From positions 1 to 26,112 of the forward strand of contig DHKA01000021.1 of NCBI GenBank assembly GCA_002404605.1: 26,112 nt of DNA, read 5' to 3'. Origin of the DNA: Clostridiales bacterium UBA4706 (GTDB lineage: Bacteria; Bacillota; Clostridia; Oscillospirales; Oscillospiraceae). Position numbers and translations under genes: made by a program. The notes beneath the pieces are model-generated. The model had not been told where the DNA came from. It saw only the letters and a list, made by a program, of their open reading frames with translations, and did not search any database. Below, piece by piece: positions 6,306 to 16,046 of the stretch (position 1 is the first letter of the stretch; every line of letters starts with the position of its first letter).

Positions 6306-8387
6306 ATGGTCGAACTGCTCGCTCCCGCCGGGTCGCCGGAGGCCGTCACCGCCGCCGTGCAAAGCGGCGCGGACGCCGTATATCTGAGCTTTGAGGACTT
6401 GACCGGCTGCCGCCGGACGGAGAACATCCCGAACAGCGAATTCGAGTCGGTCGTGCGCTACTGCCGCATCCGCGGCTGCCGCGCGTATCTCGCGCTCAAC
6501 ATCCCCGTCCGCGAGGACGAGCTGAACAAAGCCGCGGGGCTTGCCCTGCGCGCGCAGCGCTGCGGCGTGGACGCGATCATCGTCCGCGATCTCGGCCTTT
6601 TCCGCATTCTCCGCTCGCTTCTGCCGGAGATGCCGCTTTTTGCCGATACGCATCTCGGCTTCTATACGCCGGAGAGCGCGGCCATAGCGCAGAGGCTCGG
6701 CTTCAAGCGCATTTTCCTGCCCCCCGATCTCCCGCTCGAGGACATCCGCCGCATGGCGCAATGCCCGGTCGAGACGGCCGTGTGGGTGCAGACGCCGCTT
6801 TGCGCCGCCGCGTGCGGCACGTGCCGCATGAGCGCCTTTGCCGGACGCGAGAGCGCCGAACGCGGCCTTTGCAGCGAACTCTGCCGTGAGCGGTACACGC
6901 TCGGCGGCCGCTGGGACACGACGCCCCTGAGCTGGAAGGACCGCTGCATGCTTCCCGAATGCCGGGAGCTGATCGACGCGGGCGTAGCGTGTCTCGCCAT
7001 CGGCAGCCGCGAGCGCCGGAGCGAATATGTCTCCGCGTTCACGGACGTGTGGGCGACCGCCATCCGCGAAAGCCAGCTGCCCGCCGAACCGGAGCTGGAG
7101 CGCTTAGAGCGCGTCTTTCTCCCGTGGGGCGCGGCGAAAAAGGAGCTTTACGAAACCGCCGAAGCGCCGGAGAAGATCCCCGGCGAGACCGAAGCCGTCT
7201 GCGCCGAGCAGCGCCGCCGCTACACGTCCGGCGAGGCGCGCCGCGTCGGTGTGAGCTTCGCGGTCGCGGCGAAGGACGCGCAGTCGAGCGTCATTCTCGG
7301 CGCGCAGGATACGGATAAAAACATCGCCGCGATCGAAGGCCCCGTGCCGGACGGTGCCGGCGACGTGGAGCTCACCGAGGAAGGACTGCGCGAGGCGATG
7401 TACCGCACCGCCGGAACGCCGTTTCGCTGCACGGAGGTGCGCGTGCAGTCTCCGGCGGGGGAAAAACTCCGTCTCTCCGGCATCGAACTGGATGAGGCCC
7501 GCCGCCGTCTTTTATATAAGCTCTCCGATGAGCGCGCCAAGTTTCCGGACCGCAAGGAGGGCGGCTTTCCCGATCCGTCGCGCATCGCGCCCGCGCCGCA
7601 TCTGCCCGCGATCAACTTCTCGTTCCAGACCGCCGCGCAGATGACGCCGGAGCTTGCCGCGCTCTGCCCGGAGTGCGTATACGTCCCGCTCGAGCTTCTC
7701 GCGGAAAACTCGTCGGTCGCCGACGCGTTCCGCGAAAACGGCGCGGAGATCGTCGCCGCGCTCCCCTCCGCCGCGTTCGGCGAGAAGGAAGAGAGCGAGC
7801 TGCGCGCGCTCCTTGCCAAGGTGCACGAGAGCGGCGTTACGCAGGCGCTCACCGGAAATCTGGGTCTTGCGATGACGGCAGGACAGGAGGGCTTTCGCAT
7901 CCGCGGCGACTTTGATCTCGCCGTGATGAACGGTTACACGCTCTCCGGCATGGCGGCGGCAGGCTTCCTCTCGGCGATGCTCTCGCCGGAGTTGACGTTT
8001 GCCGACATCCGAGAGGTGCCGAAGTGCATGGACACCGAGCTCGCCGTATACGGCCGGCTGCCCGTCATGGTAACGCAGACGTGCCTTTTGAAGGCAAGCG
8101 CCGGACGGTGCACCTGCACCACGCCCGGCCAGATGGCCGACACGCACGGCGGCGTATGGCCGGTGACGAAGCATTTCGGCTGCCGCAACACCGTTTGGGC
8201 AGCGCGCAAGCTCTGGCTCGGTGACGTGACGCAGGAATGGATCGATCTCGGTCTTTGGGCGGTGCGGCTGTGCTTCTCCACGGAGAGCGCACGCGAATGT
8301 CTTGAGGTCGCCGAGAGCTATATCCAGGGCACGCACTATAAGCCCAACGGCATAACGAGAGGACTGTATTACCGTGGCGTACTGTGA
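6306..8387 (+). CDS. U32 family peptidase-like protein with C-terminal extension
   Basis: A 693-residue U32 (collagenase-like) protein. It opens with the family's ELLAPAGSPEAVTAAVQSGADAVYL. The signature region holds Cys166, Cys173, Cys189 and Cys193 (CGTCRMS, then RGLCSELCR), the likely iron-sulfur ligands in U32 proteins such as TrhP and RlhA. The second half matches the long Firmicute U32 type with a DUF3656-like insert, ending in a Cys-rich block (GRCTCTTPGQ) and CRNTVWAARKLWL. Several characterised relatives act in tRNA or rRNA hydroxylation rather than proteolysis, so a tRNA or rRNA modification role is a fair alternative to peptidase. The first half of the classical signature is altered (VWVQTPLC where relatives have an EVFVHGALC-like string). 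GAGGAAG precedes the ATG. Confidence 0.9.
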   Translation: MVELLAPAGSPEAVTAAVQSGADAVYLSFEDLTGCRRTENIPNSEFESVVRYCRIRGCRAYLALNIPVREDELNKAAGLALRAQRCGVDAIIVRDLGLFRILRSLLPEMPLFADTHLGFYTPESAAIAQRLGFKRIFLPPDLPLEDIRRMAQCPVETAVWVQTPLCAAACGTCRMSAFAGRESAERGLCSELCRERYTLGGRWDTTPLSWKDRCMLPECRELIDAGVACLAIGSRERRSEYVSAFTDVWATAIRESQLPAEPELERLERVFLPWGAAKKELYETAEAPEKIPGETEAVCAEQRRRYTSGEARRVGVSFAVAAKDAQSSVILGAQDTDKNIAAIEGPVPDGAGDVELTEEGLREAMYRTAGTPFRCTEVRVQSPAGEKLRLSGIELDEARRRLLYKLSDERAKFPDRKEGGFPDPSRIAPAPHLPAINFSFQTAAQMTPELAALCPECVYVPLELLAENSSVADAFRENGAEIVAALPSAAFGEKEESELRALLAKVHESGVTQALTGNLGLAMTAGQEGFRIRGDFDLAVMNGYTLSGMAAAGFLSAMLSPELTFADIREVPKCMDTELAVYGRLPVMVTQTCLLKASAGRCTCTTPGQMADTHGGVWPVTKHFGCRNTVWAARKLWLGDVTQEWIDLGLWAVRLCFSTESARECLEVAESYIQGTHYKPNGITRGLYYRGVL

Positions 8388-8961
8388 AAAACGGCTGATC
8401 CTCGCCTCCGGGTCCCCCCGGCGGCGGGAGCTGCTCGATAAATTCGGCATAGATTATGAAATTCTCCCCGCGCAGGGCGAAGAGAGCGCGCCGCCGGAGC
8501 TCACGCCCGGCGAGCGGGTAAAGGCGCTCGCCGCGCAGAAGGCGGCGGAAGTGGCGCAGCGGGTAAACGATGGCGCCGCCGTGATCCTTGCCGCCGACAC
8601 GCTCGTGGAGCTGGACGGCGACGTGCTCGGAAAGCCCGGCACGGCGGAGCGGGCCCGCGCCATGCTCCGCGCGCTTTCCGGACGGGAGCACCGCGTATGG
8701 AGCGGCGTATGCATCCGCGAGGGCGAAAAGGTGCTCGCGGAGAGCGAATGCACTTTTGTCCATTTCCGCGCCCTTGCGGAGGAAGAGATCGAGGCCTACA
8801 TCGCCACCGGCGAGCCGCTCGACAAGGCGGGCGCTTACGGCTATCAGGGGCTCGCAAGCCTCTTCGTGGAGCGCATCGAGGGCGATTTCTTCAACGTGAT
8901 GGGGCTTCCGGTCTGCCGCATGGGGCAGATGCTCCGCGAATTTGACATTTCTCTTCTCTGA
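8374..8961 (+). CDS. maf: Maf-like nucleoside triphosphate pyrophosphatase
   Basis: A 195-residue member of the Maf/YhdE family, which hydrolyses non-canonical or excess nucleoside triphosphates to monophosphate and pyrophosphate. Visible motifs are LASGSPRRRELL at residues 9-20 (substrate-binding Ser and Arg), AADTLVELDG with the catalytic Asp, LGKPG, and LDKAGAYGYQG near 150. The start is a GTG lying inside the last codons of the U32 gene (14-base overlap), with AGAGGA upstream. In many Firmicutes maf heads the mreBCD cell-shape cluster; here it is followed directly by mreC. Confidence 0.95.
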   Translation: MAYCEKRLILASGSPRRRELLDKFGIDYEILPAQGEESAPPELTPGERVKALAAQKAAEVAQRVNDGAAVILAADTLVELDGDVLGKPGTAERARAMLRALSGREHRVWSGVCIREGEKVLAESECTFVHFRALAEEEIEAYIATGEPLDKAGAYGYQGLASLFVERIEGDFFNVMGLPVCRMGQMLREFDISLL

Positions 8962-8974
8962 TTTTTTACTCGCG

Positions 8975-8991
8975 CCCGGGGCGGTCCCGGG
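8975..8991 (+). other. Hairpin in the mreC leader
   Basis: CCCGGG, a five-base loop and CCCGGG form a stable stem just upstream of the mreC ribosome binding site. There is no T run after it, so it is not a standard terminator. It may set an mRNA end or modulate mreC translation. Confidence 0.5.
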
Positions 8992-9009
8992 AGAACAGGG
9001 GGTCAAGCC

Positions 9010-9855
9010 TTGAAAAAATATCTCAAGCAATACGGCGTGCGCATGGCGGTCATCATCGTTGCGGCGGCGCTTCTCATAGGACTTGCCTCGCGCCCGAAGG
9101 CCGACGGCAGCTCCGGCGCGGTGCCGGAGGCGGCAAACGCCCTGCGCATCCCCATTCAGGGCGCGGTCGGCTCGGTCGTGGAGTGGATGCGCGGCATTTA
9201 CGGCTACATCTACCGCTACGACAAGCTGCTCGCAGAGAATGAATCGCTCCGCCGCCAGCTTGCCGAGGCGCAGGAGCAGGTGCGCTCGAGCCAGGACGCT
9301 CTCGAGGAGAACACCCGTCTGCGCACGATGCTCGGGTATTTGGAAAAGAATACGACGTTCAAGACCGAAGCCGCCATGATCACCTCGTGGGACGCCTCCA
9401 ACTGGACGAGCGCCTTTACGATCTCCAAGGGTACGGACAACGGCATCGAGCAGGGCGACTGCGTCATCACCGAATCCGGCATGCTCGTCGGGCAGGTGTA
9501 CGAGGTCGGCAAGAACTATGCCTCCGTGCGCACCGTGATCGACGTGAACATGGACGCGGGCGTGCTCGTGGGCGAATCGTCCATCGCCGCGATGATCGTC
9601 GGCGACTATGCGCTGATGAAAGAGGGCTGCTGCAAGCTCAGCTACTTCACCGACGACGTGACGCTCTTCACCGGCGACAGCGTCGTCACCTCCGGCCGCG
9701 GCGGTGCGTTCCCGTCCGGCATCGTTGTCGGCACCGTTACGGAGCTGCGCAGCGAGGCGGGCGGCCAGTCGTATTACGCGGTCGTCAAGCCCTCGGTCGA
9801 TCTTTCCGTGCTGTCGCAGGTTTTCATCATCAAGGATTTTGAGGTCATCGAGTGA
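9010..9855 (+). CDS. mreC: Rod shape-determining protein MreC
   Basis: A 281-residue membrane-anchored scaffold protein of the elongasome. Residues 11-27 form one membrane span (VRMAVIIVAAALLIGLA). Residues 70-105 are a coiled coil (LLAENESLRRQLAEAQEQ) used for dimerisation. The rest is the double beta-barrel domain outside the membrane, with the typical TISKGTDNGIEQGDCVIT and GLVGQV-like segments (GMLVGQVYEVGKNYASV). The start is TTG at 9010, preceded by AGGGGG; no suitable ATG lies near. It overlaps mreD by four bases (GTGA). MreC links penicillin-binding protein 2, encoded two genes downstream, to the wall synthesis machinery. Confidence 0.96.
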   Translation: MKKYLKQYGVRMAVIIVAAALLIGLASRPKADGSSGAVPEAANALRIPIQGAVGSVVEWMRGIYGYIYRYDKLLAENESLRRQLAEAQEQVRSSQDALEENTRLRTMLGYLEKNTTFKTEAAMITSWDASNWTSAFTISKGTDNGIEQGDCVITESGMLVGQVYEVGKNYASVRTVIDVNMDAGVLVGESSIAAMIVGDYALMKEGCCKLSYFTDDVTLFTGDSVVTSGRGGAFPSGIVVGTVTELRSEAGGQSYYAVVKPSVDLSVLSQVFIIKDFEVIE

Positions 9856-10418
9856 AACGAAACAAGATCAATTTCCAGCTTTCGGATATGAAGCTGGACG
9901 AGTTCTGGCTGAAGACCCGTCGCGGCGTTTTGTACGCGCTGTATCTCATCGGCGCGCTGCTCGTGCAGAACGTGATATTGAGCCACGTTGCGCTCTTCGG
10001 CGTGCGGGCCATGTTTCTGCCCGCGCTCGTCGTGGCGGCGGGGCTTTTTGAAGGCGGCTGGGGCGGCGGACTGTTCGGTCTGGCCGCGGGCATCCTCTCC
10101 GATCTCTTCTTCGGCTCGCAGAGCGTGCTGTTCACGGTGCTCTTCCCCGTGATGGGGTTCGTCTCCGGCTTCCTCGGCGACTTTTTCCTCAACAAGCGCC
10201 TTTTCACCTACTGCATCATGGGCGCGGCGGCGCTCTTTCTCGCCGCGTTCGCGCAGATGTTCAGTCTGCTCTTCTATAAGGGGCAGAGCAGCGCCGCGCT
10301 CTGGGTAACGGCGCTTTTGCAGACGCTCTGGAGTCTGCCGTTCCTCTTCCCCTCGTACTACCTCTGCAAAAATTTCCCATGGCGCTCGTCCCGCGATGTG
10401 CCCACGCCGTATAAGTAA
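9852..10418 (+). CDS. mreD: Rod shape-determining protein MreD
   Basis: A 188-residue integral membrane protein with about five hydrophobic spans, the first at residues 28-48 (LYALYLIGALLVQNVILSH). It includes the conserved glycine-rich span with an acidic residue (GLAAGILSDLFFG) found in MreD. It works with MreC and the elongation-specific transpeptidase in lateral wall synthesis. The start is a GTG overlapping the mreC stop (GTGA), so translation is probably coupled. Position between mreC and a class B penicillin-binding protein supports the call. Confidence 0.92.
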   Translation: MKRNKINFQLSDMKLDEFWLKTRRGVLYALYLIGALLVQNVILSHVALFGVRAMFLPALVVAAGLFEGGWGGGLFGLAAGILSDLFFGSQSVLFTVLFPVMGFVSGFLGDFFLNKRLFTYCIMGAAALFLAAFAQMFSLLFYKGQSSAALWVTALLQTLWSLPFLFPSYYLCKNFPWRSSRDVPTPYK

Positions 10419-10449
10419 CCCCATCCCCGCGTTTTGAAAGGAACATTCC

Positions 10450-12540
10450 ATGCAGAAAATGGTCAAACCCGCCCGGCTCGTTGTGCTCGCCGTCGCCTTT
10501 GTGCTGCTGCTCGGCGTTTATTTTGTCGCGCTCTATAAGCTGCAGATCATCGGCGGACGCGAATACTACGCCGTGGGGGAAACGGAGACGAAAGAGGACA
10601 TCACCATCGCCGCGGCGCGAGGGAACATTCTCGACCGCTACGGACGTCTGCTCGTGTCCAATTCGCTCTGCAACAACCTGTCCATCAACGTAACGGAGCT
10701 CTTCAGCCAGGACGATCCGAACGCGATCATTCTGGAGCTGTGCAATGCCGTGGAGCGCTTCGGCGACACCTTTACCGACACGCTGCCCATCACGAAGGCC
10801 CCGCCCTTTGAGTTCACCGAGATGGACACGCTCCAGAAGAGCATGCTCGACGCCTGGCTCAAGGCGAACGATATGCCGCTCGACTCCAACGCCGTGGAAA
10901 TCCTCGCGGCGATGCGCACGCGCTACAACGTCGGCAGCGAGTACAACGCCGAGGATGCCCGGCGCATCGTCGGCGTCCGGTACGAGATCAACGACCGCTA
11001 CAACATCAACACCACGCCCTACGTTTTCGCCGAGGACGTTTCGATGCCGCTGCTCACCTATCTCATGGAGCAGGACATCCCCGGCTTTGAGCTTTCCTCT
11101 TCCTATGTGCGCGAATACAAAACGCAGTACGCCGCCCACCTGCTCGGCTACACCGGCAAGCTGACGGCGGAGGAATGGGGCACTTACGCCGACAAGGACT
11201 ACTCGCTCGACGCCTACGTCGGCAAAGACGGCGTGGAATACGCCTTTGAGGAATATCTCCACGGCGTAGACGGCGAGGCGGAGGTATACTCCAATCTCGA
11301 CGGCGTAACGCTCCGCACCAAGTACACCAAGGAGCCGCAGCCCGGCGGACATGTCTATCTGACGCTGGATATCGGTCTGCAGGAGGTGTGTGAGGAAGCG
11401 CTCGCCGCGCATATCGAATCGATCAACGAAGAGCGCGCGCAGATCATCGCCGACGCCGAAATGTACGGCACCGAGAGCACCGAAATGATCTCCGGCGGCG
11501 CGCTGTGCGTTGTGAAGGTCGATACCGGCGAGCCGCTCGCGCTCGTGAGCTACCCAACGTACGACGCCGCCACGATGCTGGAAAATTACGAGGAGCTCGT
11601 CGCGGACGAAAACGCCCCGCTCTATAACCGCGCTCTCATGGGCGTTTACGCCCCCGGCTCCACATTCAAGCCCTGCACCGCCACGGCGCTGCTCGCGGAA
11701 AAGATCATTTCCCCGCTCGAAACGCTCAAGACCGAGGGCCAGTTCACCAAGTACATCGACGACGGCTACGCCCCCGAGTGCTGGATCTATTCGACCTATA
11801 AATACACCCACGGCGAGATCAACGTCGTGCAGGCGATCACCTATTCCTGCAACTACTTCTTCTATTATTACGGCGACCGGCTGGGCATCGACAAGATGGC
11901 GTACTATGCCAAGCTCTACGGTCTCGGCGAGCACACCGGCATTGAACTGCCCGAAGTCACCGGCCAGATGTCCACCCAGAGCTTTAAGGAGCAGTACACC
12001 GGTATCTCCTGGTACAACGGCGACACGCTGCAGAGCGCCATCGGCCAGTCGTTCACGGAGTTCACGCCGCTGCAGATGGCGGAATACTGCGCGGCCATCG
12101 CCAACGGCGGCACGCGTTACAGCGCCTCCATCCTCAAGGAAGTGCGCAGCTACGATTACTCCAAAACGCTCTTCCAGCGCGAGACCGAGGTGCTCAGCCA
12201 GCTCGACATCGATCCCGAGATCTTCGGCTACATCCAGTACGGCATGTACGGCGTGCTGTACGATGCGGCGAGCACGCTCAAGGAGCACTGGCTCGACAGC
12301 AGCATCGTCGCCGCCGCCAAGACCGGAACGGCGCAGCGCGGTGAAGGGCTCGTGAACAATGCCATGTTCATTCTCTACGCTCCCTACGGCGACAACCCGG
12401 AGATCGCCATTGCGATCGCCGTGGAAAAGGGCGGCGCGGGTGCCACGCTCTCGCCGGTCGCGCGAAAGATCGTGGATTACTACTTCACGTTCCAGTCCAA
12501 CGCCAACACCGTGGAAAATGCGTATTCTCTGCTGAAATAA
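10450..12540 (+). CDS. mrdA: Class B penicillin-binding protein (PBP2-like transpeptidase)
   Basis: A 696-residue peptidoglycan transpeptidase with one N-terminal membrane span (residues 10-28). A dimerisation/pedestal domain starts at AARGNILDRYGRLL near 56, followed by the transpeptidase domain. The three catalytic motifs are STFK at 404-407 (Ser404 nucleophile), SCN at 466-468 and KTG at 624-626. The gene lies directly after mreD, the usual place for the elongation-specific PBP2, so MrdA-type is the best call over a division-type FtsI. AAAGGAACA precedes the ATG. No terminator is evident after it; a new promoter starts 14 bases beyond the stop. Confidence 0.94.
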   Translation: MQKMVKPARLVVLAVAFVLLLGVYFVALYKLQIIGGREYYAVGETETKEDITIAAARGNILDRYGRLLVSNSLCNNLSINVTELFSQDDPNAIILELCNAVERFGDTFTDTLPITKAPPFEFTEMDTLQKSMLDAWLKANDMPLDSNAVEILAAMRTRYNVGSEYNAEDARRIVGVRYEINDRYNINTTPYVFAEDVSMPLLTYLMEQDIPGFELSSSYVREYKTQYAAHLLGYTGKLTAEEWGTYADKDYSLDAYVGKDGVEYAFEEYLHGVDGEAEVYSNLDGVTLRTKYTKEPQPGGHVYLTLDIGLQEVCEEALAAHIESINEERAQIIADAEMYGTESTEMISGGALCVVKVDTGEPLALVSYPTYDAATMLENYEELVADENAPLYNRALMGVYAPGSTFKPCTATALLAEKIISPLETLKTEGQFTKYIDDGYAPECWIYSTYKYTHGEINVVQAITYSCNYFFYYYGDRLGIDKMAYYAKLYGLGEHTGIELPEVTGQMSTQSFKEQYTGISWYNGDTLQSAIGQSFTEFTPLQMAEYCAAIANGGTRYSASILKEVRSYDYSKTLFQRETEVLSQLDIDPEIFGYIQYGMYGVLYDAASTLKEHWLDSSIVAAAKTGTAQRGEGLVNNAMFILYAPYGDNPEIAIAIAVEKGGAGATLSPVARKIVDYYFTFQSNANTVENAYSLLK

Positions 12541-12553
12541 TCGGAATTTTTCG

Positions 12554-12582
12554 TTGCAAAGAGCGCTTTTTACGGTTATAAT
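12554..12582 (+). promoter_or_regulatory. Promoter of the methylglyoxal-synthase-like gene
   Basis: TTGCAA (12554-12559), a 17-base spacer and TATAAT (12577-12582), an almost consensus vegetative promoter. It lies 55 bases before the ATG at 12638, which has GGAGGTG at 12624-12630. It may also drive hisS and the genes after it. Confidence 0.85.
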
Positions 12583-12637
12583 TTAAGCGGTAATATTTGC
12601 CCATATCATTATTAGAAATATACGGAGGTGCCAAAGC

Positions 12638-13036
12638 ATGAATATCGCTCTTCTCGCCCATGACGGCAAAAAGGAGCTTATGGTCCAGTTCTGCATTGCC
12701 TACTGCGGCATTCTCTCCGGTCACGACATCTGCGCCACGAACACCACAGGCAAGCTCGTCTCCGAGGCGACGGGGCTGCCGGTCACGCTGTATCTCCCCT
12801 GCTCGCAGGGCGGCGCGCAGCAGATCGGCGCGCGCATTGCCTACAATGAGATCGACCTCGTGCTCTTCTTCTGCGACCCGAAGGCCAACACGAAGGATGT
12901 GGACGCCATCGCCCGGCTGTGCGACCAGCACAGCATCCCCTTCGCTTCCAACGTCGCCACCGCCGAGGTGCTCGTGCAGGGTCTCCGCCGGGGCGATCTG
13001 GACTGGCGTGATATCGTCAACCCGAAGAAAAAATAA
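12638..13036 (+). CDS. Methylglyoxal-synthase-like protein, active site altered
   Basis: A 132-residue protein clearly in the methylglyoxal synthase family. It shares IALLAHDGKKELMVQFCIAY, the TTGKL phosphate loop near 36-40, QQIGARIAYNEIDLVLFF and SNVATAEVL. Known synthases convert dihydroxyacetone phosphate to methylglyoxal using, in E. coli numbering, Asp71 as catalytic base with His19, His98 and Asp101. Here His8 and Asp87 match His19 and Asp101. The GGDQQ motif reads GGAQQ (Ala60 in place of Asp71), and the loop after FFCDP is about three residues shorter and has no His98. The LSGP phosphate-contact segment is LPCS. I therefore doubt normal synthase activity; a binding or regulatory role is possible. 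Strong promoter and ribosome binding site. Confidence 0.85.
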   Translation: MNIALLAHDGKKELMVQFCIAYCGILSGHDICATNTTGKLVSEATGLPVTLYLPCSQGGAQQIGARIAYNEIDLVLFFCDPKANTKDVDAIARLCDQHSIPFASNVATAEVLVQGLRRGDLDWRDIVNPKKK

Positions 13037-13058
13037 AAACGCCCTACAACTTTTCCGA

Positions 13059-13094
13059 GGAATGGATAGCCGGCAGCGGCCAGCTATCCATTCT
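13059..13094 (+). other. Hairpin between the methylglyoxal-synthase-like gene and hisS
   Basis: GAATGGATAGC (13060-13070) pairs perfectly with 13083-13093 around a 12-base GC-rich loop. The bases after it (tctattc) are only weakly T-rich, so it may be a leaky terminator or a processing site. The gap before hisS is 80 bases, too short for a T-box leader. Confidence 0.6.
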
Positions 13095-13116
13095 CTATTC
13101 AAAGGAGGATTCCCCC

Positions 13117-14475
13117 ATGGCTCAGATCCGACCGCACACGCTCTCCGGCTTCATGGAGCTTCTGCCGGAGGACCAGAAGAAAATGCAGCGCGTCATGGCG
13201 ACGCTGCGCGAGAGCTACGCTCTCTACGGCTTCACGCCGCTCGACACGCCCGTTATCGAGAGCGCCGACGTGCTTCTTGCCAAGGGCGGCGGCGAGACCG
13301 AAAAACAGATCTACCGCTTCACGAAGGGCGACAGCGATCTCGCCCTCCGCTTTGATCTCACCGTGCCGCTCGCAAAGTATGTTGCGCTGCACGCCAACGA
13401 GCTGACGTTCCCCTTCCGCCGCTACCAGATCGGTAAAGTTTACCGCGGCGAGCGCGCCCAGCGCGGCCGCTTCCGCGAATTTTATCAGGCGGATATCGAC
13501 ATCATCGGCGACGGCAGGCTCGACATTATGAACGAAGCCGAGATCCCTGCCGTCATTTACCGCACGTTCCACGCCCTCGGACTCAAAAACTTCCGCATCC
13601 GCGTGAACAACCGCAAAGTCCTGAACGGCTTTTTCGCCCTGCTCGGGCTGACGGAGAAATCCGGCGACGTGATGCGCACGATCGATAAGCTCGATAAGAT
13701 CGGCTCCGACAAGGTCCGCGCCGTGCTCGTGGACGAGTTCGCCGTCGAGCCGGAGATCGCCGATAAGGTTCTTGAATTCATCTCCGTGCCCGGCACGAGC
13801 GAGGATAAGCTCGCCTTCCTGCGCCGGTACGAGGGGCGGAACGAGACGTTCGATCTCGGTCTGCACGAGCTCGCCACCGTTGTGGAGTACGTCGGCTCGT
13901 TCGGCGTCCCGGCGGAGAATTTTGAGATCGATCTCACGATCGCCCGCGGGCTCGATTACTACACCGGCACGGTGTATGAGACCGTGATGACCGACCACCC
14001 GGAGATCGGCTCGGTCTGCTCCGGCGGACGGTACGACAATCTCGCCGGGTACTACACCGACCGCACGCTCCCCGGCGTCGGCATCTCCATCGGCGTAACG
14101 CGCCTTTTCTATGTGCTGCAGGAGCAGGACATGCTCTCCAAAGACATCCTCACCGCCCCTGCCGAGGCCGTCGTTATCCCGATGGACACAGACTGCATGG
14201 CGTTTGCCGTGGAGACCGCAACGGCGCTGCGCACCGAGGGCGTCAAGACGCAGATCTATTTTGAAAACCGCAAGTTCAAGCAGAAGATCGGCTTTGCGGA
14301 TAAATCCGGCATCCCGTTCGCGCTCATCATCGGCGGCGACGAGGCCGCCGCGGGCGTCGTGTCGCTCAAGGACATGGCTGCGGGCACGCAGGAAAAGCTC
14401 ACTCCGGCGGAAGCCGCGGCGAAGATCAACGCCGCGCTCGCGCCGCGCCGCAAGGCGCAGGCCATCCGCGGGTAA
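13117..14475 (+). CDS. hisS: Histidyl-tRNA synthetase
   Basis: A 452-residue class II aminoacyl-tRNA synthetase that charges tRNA-His. Motif 2 is visible as FRRYQIGKVYRGER near residues 107-120, with the following FREFYQADIDIIG. The histidine-specific ARGLDYYTGTVYE lies near 277-289, and motif 3 is GVGISIGVTRLF near 323-334. The last 100 residues form the anticodon-binding domain. It is slightly longer than the common 420-430. AAAGGAGGA precedes the ATG. It leads a run of same-strand genes (yifB, gph, thiI, cinA, PRT) that includes several tRNA-related functions. Confidence 0.97.
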   Translation: MAQIRPHTLSGFMELLPEDQKKMQRVMATLRESYALYGFTPLDTPVIESADVLLAKGGGETEKQIYRFTKGDSDLALRFDLTVPLAKYVALHANELTFPFRRYQIGKVYRGERAQRGRFREFYQADIDIIGDGRLDIMNEAEIPAVIYRTFHALGLKNFRIRVNNRKVLNGFFALLGLTEKSGDVMRTIDKLDKIGSDKVRAVLVDEFAVEPEIADKVLEFISVPGTSEDKLAFLRRYEGRNETFDLGLHELATVVEYVGSFGVPAENFEIDLTIARGLDYYTGTVYETVMTDHPEIGSVCSGGRYDNLAGYYTDRTLPGVGISIGVTRLFYVLQEQDMLSKDILTAPAEAVVIPMDTDCMAFAVETATALRTEGVKTQIYFENRKFKQKIGFADKSGIPFALIIGGDEAAAGVVSLKDMAAGTQEKLTPAEAAAKINAALAPRRKAQAIRG

Positions 14476-14513
14476 GCGCTCCCGATTCGATTTTTAAGAA
14501 AGGCGGCGGGGAT

Positions 14514-16042
<1,529 letters not shown>

Positions 16043-16046
<4 letters not shown>

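Noticed and set aside
10261..12288. Minus-strand open frame of 675 codons opposite the PBP2-type gene
   Set aside because: The opposite strand encodes a transpeptidase with all three active-site motifs; this frame has none.
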